Shown here one piece after another: positions 1 through 6,519 of a stretch of 12,216 nt of DNA. The DNA is from Euryarchaeota archaeon UBA128 (GTDB taxonomy: Archaea > Thermoplasmatota > Poseidoniia > Poseidoniales > Poseidoniaceae). Every line of letters starts with the position of its first letter. The stretch's first letter is position 1. The position numbers and the translations under genes were made by a program. The stretch is from positions 4,461 through 16,676 of the forward strand of contig DALZ01000075.1 in assembly GCA_002496955.1 (NCBI GenBank). Direction: 5' to 3'. The notes under the pieces were generated by a model. The model searched no databases. It was not told the DNA's origin and was given only the letters and a program-made list of their open reading frames with translations.

Positions 1-584
1 TCAACTGGATTCATAGCAACACCACTAACATGCGGGTACAATTTACCTCTGGCTTTTGCCTTGTAGTGTGCAGCCCCAGCGGTTCTTAGTGGCATTTCAT
101 CTCTTCCGTGACCAGCAAGCACGCCGATGGTCGCTCGACAATTTGCTGACAATTCCTTCAAAGCACCAGATGGCATCCTTATGCGGACTTTGTCGCCAAT
201 TTTTGCTTCAACATAACAGGAATTGCCTGCCGATCTAGCTACTTTACCACCGTCACCTGGTCTCAATTCGAGGTTGTTTATCGCAGTTCCTTCAGGGATA
301 CTACCAATGTTGGTAATGTTGCCTGGTCTCAGCGACACGTTTTCACCGATGGCTACACTGCTGCCAACTGATAATCCTTCAGTAGCCACAACCAGTGTCG
401 TATCGCCATCAGGGAGTTTAATTCTCGCAAGCGGAGCTGTGTGGACGGGGCTGTGTATCAAGTCGGTTACTTCACCGACTATACCGTTCTCCCTCGGCAT
501 CTTATTTGAACCCGGGAATCGGTGACTTGCCACGCGGTATCGTGGCGATGATCCTTTTCTCTGTGCACGTATTCTTTTACCCAT
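1..584 (-). CDS. rpl2: Large ribosomal subunit protein L2 (uL2), 5' part, cut by window edge
   Basis: This reading frame has no stop before the left edge, so only the first 194 residues are visible. The protein starts MGKRIRAQRKG and continues with the archaeal/eukaryotic L2 pattern, including ELRPGDGGKVARSAG (about residues 106-120), a basic stretch around KARGKLYPHVSGVAMNPV at the edge, and the approach to the HPHGGG segment just outside the window. L2 is a 23S rRNA-binding protein near the peptidyl-transferase centre, needed for subunit association. The ATG at 584 is preceded by GAGGTG at 591-596, six bases upstream, which fixes the start. It follows L23 by 10 bases, so it is co-transcribed with L3, L4 and L23. 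Identification is secure; the remaining C-terminal residues lie left of the window. Confidence 0.97.
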   Translation of the reverse strand, partial: MGKRIRAQRKGSSPRYRVASHRFPGSNKMPRENGIVGEVTDLIHSPVHTAPLARIKLPDGDTTLVVATEGLSVGSSVAIGENVSLRPGNITNIGSIPEGTAINNLELRPGDGGKVARSAGNSCYVEAKIGDKVRIRMPSGALKELSANCRATIGVLAGHGRDEMPLRTAGAAHYKAKARGKLYPHVSGVAMNPV

Positions 585-590
585 GATTTT

Positions 591-596
591 CACCTC
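591..596 (-). promoter_or_regulatory. Ribosome binding site of L2, overlapping the L23 stop
   Basis: On the minus strand the junction reads TGAGGTGAAAATCATG. GAGGTG is a strong match to the archaeal Shine-Dalgarno consensus, six bases before the L2 ATG. Its first two bases are the last two bases of the L23 stop TGA, so termination and initiation are physically coupled. Confidence 0.85.
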
Positions 597-852
597 AGAA
601 TGCTCCTAGACGCATTGCTGCATCTTCGGCGTCATAGCCTTCTGCAAGTTTTACAGAGGCATGCTTACCATGCTTTGTGTTTCTTACATTGACTTTCTCT
701 ACCTCAACATCAAAAATTGTTTCAACCGCTTTAGCAATCTCATTTTTTGATGCACTTCGTCTAACGATGAATTCGAGCCTTTGTTGGGTAGACCTTGCTT
801 CCATGGATTTTTCTGTCAACCATGGTTGAATGATTATATCGTATGCGTTCAT
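595..852 (-). CDS. rpl23: Large ribosomal subunit protein L23 (uL23)
   Basis: An 85-residue protein, normal for archaeal L23. It shows the family signature throughout: a start leading into PWLTEKSMEA, then LEFIVRRSASKNEIAKAVE (about 26-44), FDVEVEKVNVRNTKHGKHA (about 47-65), and the typical C-terminus with AEDAAMRLGAF. L23 binds 23S rRNA domain III at the polypeptide exit tunnel, where it docks signal recognition particle and nascent-chain factors. The ATG at 852 has GAGGTG at 858-863 five bases upstream. It lies between L4 and L2 in the conserved archaeal order, with 9 bases separating it from the L4 stop. Nothing unusual in length or sequence. Confidence 0.97.
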   Translation of the reverse strand: MNAYDIIIQPWLTEKSMEARSTQQRLEFIVRRSASKNEIAKAVETIFDVEVEKVNVRNTKHGKHASVKLAEGYDAEDAAMRLGAF

Positions 853-857
853 AATAT

Positions 858-863
858 CACCTC
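858..863 (-). promoter_or_regulatory. Ribosome binding site of L23, overlapping the L4 stop
   Basis: The junction reads TGAGGTGATATTATG on the minus strand. GAGGTG sits five bases before the L23 ATG and overlaps the L4 stop TGA by two bases. The TGAGGTGA core is identical to that at the L23/L2 junction. Confidence 0.85.
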
Positions 864-1743
864 AGTTAAGTGCCTCCAATGCAGATTTGGTAAATACTGT
901 TAATCGACCAACATCGCCACCGGGGGCTAAATCTTCTGCGTTCAAGTCCTTTGCAGCAACAACATCCACACCGGGAAGATTGCGTGCTGCTTGGGCTAAT
1001 CCGGCCTTTTCCTTAACCACCAGTAAAACAGATTTCGGGGTTTTGTGAACTCTACCCCTCATAGTTGCTTTTCCGGCACGTATTTTTCTGCCATCTCTAG
1101 CCCTCTGCAAGTCATCGCCTAAGCCAAGTTCGTTGAAGATGGCTAGTATTTTCCTCGTTGCTGAGCCGTGATTGAAGGCTTCAATATCATAATTCTCGGA
1201 TTTTCCATCTCTGACCTCGACATAGCTCCCCAAAATAATCGGTAGACTTTCGACATCATCAGAGATTCTGTGACCTCTGGAACTTACCGTCGCAAGATCG
1301 AGGGTCGCTGTGAGTGCCGAGTCCCTAGCCAACTTACGCTCTTTCTGGTTTAGTTTTCTTGCCCAGTTCTTTTCTACCTTGGGGCCATGAGCCCTTCTAC
1401 CGCCTAGTGTGTGTGGGTTTTGAGCACCACGACGTTGTCCAGTTCTTCGCATGATTCTGGATACACCACGTCCCTTACCCCACCACTCGACTGAGTGTTT
1501 CATACCGGCCATTGGCCGCTTTTTTCCTTGATGGGGTCTGGAACCGTAGGGTTGTCGACGATTAGCACGACTGGATGCTACCGCAAGTTTTACCAAATCT
1601 AGTCTTAATGGAGTCGTGAATGACTCTGGCAAAGTTACCTTGGAGCCATCCTCAACGGATATTTCAAAAGTGTCTTGTAAGCGTCCAGCATCTAACTCAT
1701 CAGCACTGATGGTATTTGTGATATCTTTAACCGCGATTTTCAT
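862..1743 (-). CDS. rpl4: Large ribosomal subunit protein L4 (uL4, archaeal L4e type)
   Basis: A 293-residue protein, somewhat longer than most archaeal L4 proteins. Archaeal hallmarks are PHQGKKRPMAG (about 70-80), the basic loop with KGRGVSRIMRRTGQRRG (about 90-106), GGRRAHGPKVEKNW (about 114-127), KERKLARDSALTAT (about 134-147), and a C-terminal VVAAKDLNAEDLAPGGDVGR (about 261-280). L4 extends a loop into the ribosome exit tunnel; in bacteria it also represses its own operon, which is not shown for archaea. I chose the ATG at 1743: GGGGG at 1751-1755 lies seven bases before it, whereas a TTG two codons upstream (1749) would abut that site. The start is two bases after the L3 stop, so translation is probably coupled. 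Confidence 0.96.
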   Translation of the reverse strand: MKIAVKDITNTISADELDAGRLQDTFEISVEDGSKVTLPESFTTPLRLDLVKLAVASSRANRRQPYGSRPHQGKKRPMAGMKHSVEWWGKGRGVSRIMRRTGQRRGAQNPHTLGGRRAHGPKVEKNWARKLNQKERKLARDSALTATLDLATVSSRGHRISDDVESLPIILGSYVEVRDGKSENYDIEAFNHGSATRKILAIFNELGLGDDLQRARDGRKIRAGKATMRGRVHKTPKSVLLVVKEKAGLAQAARNLPGVDVVAAKDLNAEDLAPGGDVGRLTVFTKSALEALN

Positions 1744-1745
1744 AT

Positions 1746-2765
1746 TCAAGCCCCCTGTTTAGACGCAGTGCTTACGTATGTAATCTCGTAGTCATGAAGT
1801 TTCTTGGTCGAGCCTCTTGTAGCGTCTCTAAATCTAATCAGGCGTTTCGCTGGCCCTGGCACACTTCCCTTGACTAAAATGTAATCTGATTTTACCTCTC
1901 CATAATGTAAGAAACCACCCGCTGGAGTAATTGAATAGTCTTCAGGGTTTGCTACTCGAAGTATTCTTTTGTTATATTCAGTTCTCTGGTGATATCCTGT
2001 TTGACCGCCTTGTCTGATAGTCTTTCTTACATATCCTGTTCCAAAGTCTCCCATGTTTCCGTGTTGTCTGCGTTTCTTGGAATTCTTGTGAGATTGTAAT
2101 TTTCCGCCGAATCGCCTGATTACACCTTGCCATCCATAACCTTTTGTTACAGCAACAATATCTGTCAGTCCACCTTCCTCAAAGCAGTCTGCGAAGGAGA
2201 ATTCTTCACCCAGCTTTTCTTTGGCGTAATTCAACTGCTCCGAACTAGTTCCGCCGTCCAAGCCGACCTCCATGACATCAGGCACCTTGGTTGGAACGCC
2301 AGAAATCTGGGTTGGTTGGGTGGCGACTATGATTCTAACTTCACACAAATCTGCATTTTCTAGGTTTTCAAAGTGCTTATCAGCGTCGTGTTCTTTGCGT
2401 TCTGGAAGACGCTTAAACAGGTCACTGAATGCTTCTGCAAGTTGTTCTGCGTCGACCCATGCTTCACCAACTGCTTGCTTGCCATATGGTGTCATTTGAT
2501 AGCCTCGGACTCCGAGAATTCTCATCTTCGGGCATTCAACAACTGTCACAGGGATCCGCTTTTCCTGTCCTGCTGATGGGCTTCTAGGGTTTAAATCACG
2601 GGCTAGAATATGCGTCATACCGGCTTTCCAACCAGCAAATCCTTGAATTCTAACTTCGCTCGCTTCGGTTTTTGGCCACGATTTGACATGTCCAAATGTA
2701 CGTCTAGCACGCTTTCGCGGGCTAAACGCCATCGAGCCTCTTCGTGGGTGACTTCTTTTCGCCAT
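1746..2765 (-). CDS. rpl3: Large ribosomal subunit protein L3 (uL3)
   Basis: A 339-residue protein, normal for archaeal/eukaryotic-type L3. It begins MAKRSHPRRGSMAFSPRKRA, matching the usual archaeal N-terminus, followed by GFAGWKAGMTHI (about 42-53), the central KGYGWQGVIRRFGGK (about 208-222) and the conserved RRQHGNMGDFGTGYVR region (about 232-247) that reaches towards the peptidyl-transferase centre. The frame stays open for 13 more codons upstream to an ATG at 2804, but those residues do not look like L3, and GGAGG at 2773-2777, seven bases before 2765, marks the real start. It is first in the visible ribosomal operon and is divergent from hef. A possible 40-codon frame ends 19 bases upstream. 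Confidence 0.97.
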   Translation of the reverse strand: MAKRSHPRRGSMAFSPRKRARRTFGHVKSWPKTEASEVRIQGFAGWKAGMTHILARDLNPRSPSAGQEKRIPVTVVECPKMRILGVRGYQMTPYGKQAVGEAWVDAEQLAEAFSDLFKRLPERKEHDADKHFENLENADLCEVRIIVATQPTQISGVPTKVPDVMEVGLDGGTSSEQLNYAKEKLGEEFSFADCFEEGGLTDIVAVTKGYGWQGVIRRFGGKLQSHKNSKKRRQHGNMGDFGTGYVRKTIRQGGQTGYHQRTEYNKRILRVANPEDYSITPAGGFLHYGEVKSDYILVKGSVPGPAKRLIRFRDATRGSTKKLHDYEITYVSTASKQGA

Positions 2766-2772
2766 TCGGATT

Positions 2773-2777
2773 CCTCC
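2773..2777 (-). promoter_or_regulatory. Ribosome binding site of L3, decides its start
   Basis: GGAGG on the minus strand, seven bases before the ATG at 2765. It selects this ATG over the in-frame ATG at 2804 and agrees with family alignment of the L3 N-terminus. Confidence 0.85.
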
Positions 2778-2784
2778 ATTATTT

Positions 2785-2907
2785 CTACAACGCAGGGGCC
2801 CCACCGAGAGGGCGTACGAGGGCTCTTAGGACAGGAGTAGCCGTGACACTGCGCCCATTCCGACGAATGCGGAACAAGACTTTTGGGATCCTCAGGGGAT
2901 GGCCCAT
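2785..2907 (-). CDS. Possible 40-residue basic leader peptide upstream of L3
   Basis: An uninterrupted frame from ATG at 2907 to TAG at 2785 would encode a 40-residue protein starting MGHPLRIPKVLFRIRRNGRS. It has seven arginines, one lysine and no acidic residues, so it is strongly basic, which suits an RNA-binding or ribosome-associated peptide. The frame is about 61% G+C by hand count, clearly above its neighbours. It ends 19 bases before the L3 start and would share the L3 transcript. Against it: the only Shine-Dalgarno-like AGGTGA is about 13 bases from the ATG, which is too far to be convincing, and I do not recognise the peptide. The same stretch may instead be a structured untranslated leader. 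Short chance frames of this length are common, so this is a candidate only. Confidence 0.3.
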   Translation of the reverse strand: MGHPLRIPKVLFRIRRNGRSVTATPVLRALVRPLGGAPAL

Positions 2908-2993
2908 TGTGTCTGGCTACTCACCTTTGAGCATCCATGCGACTTACCTTTGGTATATGAGTGGTTCGGTTGTTATTGGGATTGTGTCAATCG

Positions 2994-3000
2994 ATTATAC
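2994..3000 (-). promoter_or_regulatory. Candidate TATA element for the ribosomal operon
   Basis: The minus strand reads GTATAATCG here, a TATA-like element that would place a transcription start near 2971 if the usual archaeal 26-base offset applies. This gives a leader of about 205 bases before L3, or about 64 bases before the possible small frame at 2907. A second candidate, CATAAAAATC at about 3017-3026, would start transcription near 2996. The sequence alone cannot choose between them. Confidence 0.35.
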
Positions 3001-3055
3001 TGGCCAATTAGGATGAGATTTTTATGCGTTGAGGAAAAAAATTTGAAACATCATG

Positions 3056-3064
3056 CTTTTTAAC
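3056..3064 (+). promoter_or_regulatory. Candidate TATA element for hef, leaderless start
   Basis: CTTTTTAAC is centred about 26 bases before the ATG at 3086, the distance expected between an archaeal TATA box and the start site. Transcription would then begin at or next to the start codon, giving a leaderless mRNA. This fits the lack of a usable Shine-Dalgarno before 3086. A second T-rich element at 3018-3025 could serve a start near 3048 and the alternative ATG at 3053. Confidence 0.4.
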
Positions 3065-3085
3065 CTTCGACCCAGCGTGGTTTCG

Positions 3086-5656
3086 ATGCCTACTGTAATC
3101 CATCCGTTCCTCACAGAGGGAGTCGAGGCAAGGGCATATCAGATAAGAGCACTACAAACTGCTTTGACATCATCATGCTTGATGGTTATGCCTACCGGAT
3201 TTGGCAAAACTGCAGTAGAATGGATGGTAATGGCTGAACATCTCAGGACCAGTGAAAAAAAAATAATATTAATCGCCCCTACAACTGGTCTAGTAGCTCA
3301 ACAACAAAGAATGGCCAGAGAAATGCTAAATCTAGATAATGAGGTTATACTCAGATACACCGGTGAGACACCACCGGATAAACGGTCCGAAATATGGGGG
3401 CGAGGCCGAATATTAATGGCCACACCACAAGTTATCAGGAACGATGCTAGTTGCCATAGAATAAATCTAAGTGACGTTTCATTGATTGTTTTTGATGAAG
3501 CCCATCATGCGACTGGTAACCATGCCTATGCTCAAGTCGGTGATCTTTACAGGAACCAAAATCCAGACGGTTTCTCTCTGGCTGCAACAGCCAGCCCGGG
3601 CACAACCAAGGGAGCAATATATGAGGTCGCACAAAGATTAGGAATTGATAGTTTTGATGTTTCCACCAAAGATGAACCGCTATTGAAATCCTATGCTGTA
3701 ACACTTCATGATGATGCAATTAATGTTGAACTTCCTGATGAACTCAAAGCACTAATTTTCCCTCTTCAAGAGCACCAGTCAAATGAAGTTGAGAGTATTC
3801 AGAGAATGGGTTACATGGGTCCGGTAAAAAACCTCACGAGTAAAATAATCACCGATGCCCAAAATGCTGCTAGTAAAGCAATCAGCAGGAGAGATGCGAG
3901 AGGCTACAATGCAGCAAAGAGAATTTCTGATATTCGTCGGATGCACATGCTGTTAGACCTCCTCAAAACCCAGGGAGTTAGAGCCGCACTAGCGTTTCTA
4001 GATAAAGCTGAACATGACGGACGTAGCGGGGATCGGGCAACCAATAGATTTCTCGCAACGCCTGTAATACACAACTTCAGAACTAACGCTGACGACTTGG
4101 GTGAATTACATCCAAAAGCAGCAATAGTCGAAGAAATGGTAAAGCAAAAACTGACAAAAAAACCTGAATGTAAGATACTAATCTTCACTGAATTTCGTTA
4201 TACAGTAACTAATTTGTTAAATTCATTGTCAAAAATTACTGGAGTAAGAGCGGCTAAATTCATCGGCCAGGCGACCAGCGGAAAACAAAAAGGCATGACG
4301 CAAAAACAACAACTGGCAAGGCTAGAAGAATTTAGAAACGGCGATATCAATGTATTGATAGCTACATCTGTTGGAGAGGAGGGGTTAGATGTTCCCGCAG
4401 CCGATTTAGTGTTGATGTATGAACCGGTGCCTAGCGCAATTAGGTCGATACAGCGGCGGGGACGGACTGCTAGACAACGGTCTGGAACTGTGAAGACGCT
4501 TGTTGCCAAAAACACCCGTGATCAGTTTGTAAATCATGCTGCAAAAGCTCGGGAGCGCAAGATGTATGAGAATTTAGCAGCAATAAAACGAGATGGAAGG
4601 ATTAAATTTAACCCTCGGGACACAACAGAACCGCTAAAATCCTTCAAAATCAGACAAGAGAACATGATTGTTTCTGCCGAAGATTTTCTCTCGGGAGAAC
4701 AGAGGAAATTTGAGAAACTATATCCGCAAGAAGTTAATATGGAAGCCGCAACGATAGCACCAGTCTTGGGAGAAAAAAATAATGCTTCCATAATTGCGCC
4801 GAAGGATAAAAGGCCACGTAACCAGATGGGGCTAGACCAATTTTTCCCTGGTAAAGAGACAGAAATTAGCCGAGAAGACATGATTAACACCGGCAATGCT
4901 GCGAATGCTCACATAGATAGCATGAGTGAAACCTCTACCTCAACCGTTACTCTTGACTACAGAGAGTCATCATCAACGCTGTCTGCCTACATCAGCAGTT
5001 TAGGAATCACAATAGAATATGACAACCTACAAACCGGTGACATATTGATCAATGACGATATATTAATTGAGAGAAAGACATCAAGAGACCTGTTAACATC
5101 AATAATCGACCAGAGATTGTTCAAGCAGTGCCAGAGAATGACCGATTCAGATATAAGACCACTATTATTGATTGAAATGGGAGAAATCGGCAATTCTGTT
5201 CATCCAAATGCGGTCTTGGGCGCATTGGCCCATGTCACGCTCGAATTAGGCATCCCCACTATTACAACTAAGAATTCAATGGAGTCTGCTCACTTAATTT
5301 ACCTCATCGCCAAGCAACATAGCAGTTTAACAACCGCCCTGAGAGATTACACAATTTATGAAGAAATTGATGAGAAATCAATAGATAGCATTTGCGAAGC
5401 CGCTTCTATAGAAATTCAACAAATGATAAACGAAAATGTAAGTTCAGAATATTTAGTCAAGAAATGGTCAGAAAAAGGGGTTTTAAAGCAAATTGAATTA
5501 TTGTCCTCAATCACTGGACTGACACACAACAAATGTAGCAGCATTATTGAAAGATTCAAATCGATTGGCGGGTTTTTCAAAGCAGAGTTTAGCGAATTAT
5601 CTGCGGCCCTAACCAAGGAAGAACACACTAGTATCTCGTGGTTATTTGAGAATTAA
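3086..5656 (+). CDS. hef: Hef-type (FANCM/XPF family) fork helicase-nuclease
   Basis: An 856-residue protein (867 if the ATG at 3053 is used). The N-terminal half is a superfamily 2 helicase: Walker A MPTGFGKT (35-42), DEAH box (137-140), ATASPG motif III (167-172), a helical insertion (about 220-340), motif V ATSVGEEGLDVP (426-437) and motif VI QRRGRTARQ (456-464). A low-complexity linker follows, holding QMGLDQFF (580-587), a textbook PCNA-binding PIP box. The C-terminal half is an XPF/Mus81 nuclease with D652 and the ERKxxxD signature (E662, R663, K664, D668), then a helix-hairpin-helix region (about 806-856) whose second hairpin is degenerate. Hef unwinds and cleaves stalled replication forks and flap structures in euryarchaea. 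I prefer 3086 because family members begin just before the HP motif and a TATA-like element lies 26 bases upstream; GAGG at 3031 is too far from 3053. It ends sharing TTAA with the opposing gene. Confidence 0.93.
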   Translation: MPTVIHPFLTEGVEARAYQIRALQTALTSSCLMVMPTGFGKTAVEWMVMAEHLRTSEKKIILIAPTTGLVAQQQRMAREMLNLDNEVILRYTGETPPDKRSEIWGRGRILMATPQVIRNDASCHRINLSDVSLIVFDEAHHATGNHAYAQVGDLYRNQNPDGFSLAATASPGTTKGAIYEVAQRLGIDSFDVSTKDEPLLKSYAVTLHDDAINVELPDELKALIFPLQEHQSNEVESIQRMGYMGPVKNLTSKIITDAQNAASKAISRRDARGYNAAKRISDIRRMHMLLDLLKTQGVRAALAFLDKAEHDGRSGDRATNRFLATPVIHNFRTNADDLGELHPKAAIVEEMVKQKLTKKPECKILIFTEFRYTVTNLLNSLSKITGVRAAKFIGQATSGKQKGMTQKQQLARLEEFRNGDINVLIATSVGEEGLDVPAADLVLMYEPVPSAIRSIQRRGRTARQRSGTVKTLVAKNTRDQFVNHAAKARERKMYENLAAIKRDGRIKFNPRDTTEPLKSFKIRQENMIVSAEDFLSGEQRKFEKLYPQEVNMEAATIAPVLGEKNNASIIAPKDKRPRNQMGLDQFFPGKETEISREDMINTGNAANAHIDSMSETSTSTVTLDYRESSSTLSAYISSLGITIEYDNLQTGDILINDDILIERKTSRDLLTSIIDQRLFKQCQRMTDSDIRPLLLIEMGEIGNSVHPNAVLGALAHVTLELGIPTITTKNSMESAHLIYLIAKQHSSLTTALRDYTIYEEIDEKSIDSICEAASIEIQQMINENVSSEYLVKKWSEKGVLKQIELLSSITGLTHNKCSSIIERFKSIGGFFKAEFSELSAALTKEEHTSISWLFEN

Positions 5657-6519
5657 CCGCCAATGAGGATTGCTCTGGTTCTGAGTTGGGCAAGCCTGTC
5701 GGGATAGTGCCCAAAAGCAAATGCTACTAACTCGGCTAAATGAACCACAGGAATACTGGTATTTTTGCCAGTTTTCCTGCCGGCCTTGGTTTGATAGGAG
5801 TCTAAATTTGCGTGGGACACAGTGCACGCACTTACCATTAGGTCTGCGCCGTTTGATTTGGCATCAGAAATTACAGAAGAAATCAACGACATAACTGGCT
5901 TTTCAAGCGTTAATAAAGATGGCGCACCGACACTTTGACATTTCAAATCATAGTTTATCGGAGTCCCACCGAGTGCTACTATTAGCTGTTCGAGGTATGT
6001 TGGCATAAATGGGTCATCATTACCACAGAAGCCATCTCTTTGCATGTTAGGACCATAATACGGCGCAATCTTGAGTTCGATAGGATTGATTACCGCATCA
6101 TTCACCTTGTCAAGGCCGATCTCTTCCACCAAGTAGTGCAATAGATGCCAAGAATCAGATTCACCTCTGTATTCTACCCCAGTAGAGCGGGCAATCAAAT
6201 TGTTTAGCTGAGCTGCATAAACAGGGTCGTCTCTGAGGTCTTGAATGGTGTCTTTCATGATGCTATGGCTGGTTGCGCAAGTAGTCATAATATCGAGTCC
6301 TTTTTCCTCGGCTAGAGCCAGATTTCTAGCAACTAAGGCATGTTGTAATTTGCTCGATGCCTGCTTAATAATATTGCCTCCGTCACTAGTTGCTTCAGGT
6401 AATTCGATTAATTCTATACCCAAGGTTTTGCACAGTGGTTGTATACAATCTTCAACCTCCATCGAGGCTGCGCGGGCTACGTTACCTGGATAATAGGCAA
6501 TCTTGGGCATCAAAATCAC
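5653..6519 (-). CDS. HdrB/SdhE-like (CCG-domain) protein lacking most cluster cysteines
   Basis: A 288-residue protein with the length and landmarks of heterodisulfide reductase subunit B, the SdhE subunit of archaeal succinate dehydrogenase, and the C-terminal half of TfrB. Landmarks are YYPG (9-12), TTCATSHSIMKD (79-90), PYYG (153-156), GNDDPFMPTYLEQLIVALGG (166-185), KCQSVGA (193-199) and ACTVSHANLD (231-240). Normal relatives hold noncubane [4Fe-4S] clusters with cysteines in YYPGC, a first CC, CxxC, YYGC, a second CC and a second CxxC. Here those positions read N13, S45/D46, C81 and S84, P157, C194/Q195, C232 and S235. Only three of about ten ligands remain, so normal clusters are very unlikely. 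GAGGT at 6525-6529 is five bases before the GTG at 6519, better placed than for the ATG at 6510. The start directly abuts the stop of the flavodoxin-SdhB-like gene, implying a shared complex. Family is confident; function is unknown. Confidence 0.8.
   Translation of the reverse strand: MILMPKIAYYPGNVARAASMEVEDCIQPLCKTLGIELIELPEATSDGGNIIKQASSKLQHALVARNLALAEEKGLDIMTTCATSHSIMKDTIQDLRDDPVYAAQLNNLIARSTGVEYRGESDSWHLLHYLVEEIGLDKVNDAVINPIELKIAPYYGPNMQRDGFCGNDDPFMPTYLEQLIVALGGTPINYDLKCQSVGAPSLLTLEKPVMSLISSVISDAKSNGADLMVSACTVSHANLDSYQTKAGRKTGKNTSIPVVHLAELVAFAFGHYPDRLAQLRTRAILIGG

Noticed and set aside
223..525. 100-codon plus-strand frame at the left end
   Set aside because: Directly antisense to the L2 coding sequence, which is unmistakable.
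1744..1749. TTG at 1749 as the L4 start
   Set aside because: It would leave one base between GGGGG and the start codon, whereas ATG 1743 has seven bases. Only two residues differ.
2766..2804. N-terminal extension of L3 from ATG 2804
   Set aside because: The 13 extra residues do not fit L3, and the strong GGAGG at 2773-2777 lies inside this extension, upstream of ATG 2765.
2834..2874. tRNA T-arm-like hairpin (five-base stem TTCCG/CGGAA, seven-base loop) in the L3 leader
   Set aside because: The loop does not match the TTCRANY T-loop and no acceptor, D or anticodon arm can be built around it.
2744..3016. 90-codon plus-strand frame spanning the L3 start and the divergent gap
   Set aside because: It overlaps the L3 start and its ribosome binding site, runs through the promoter region of hef, and has no recognisable features. 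The minus-strand small frame has better context.
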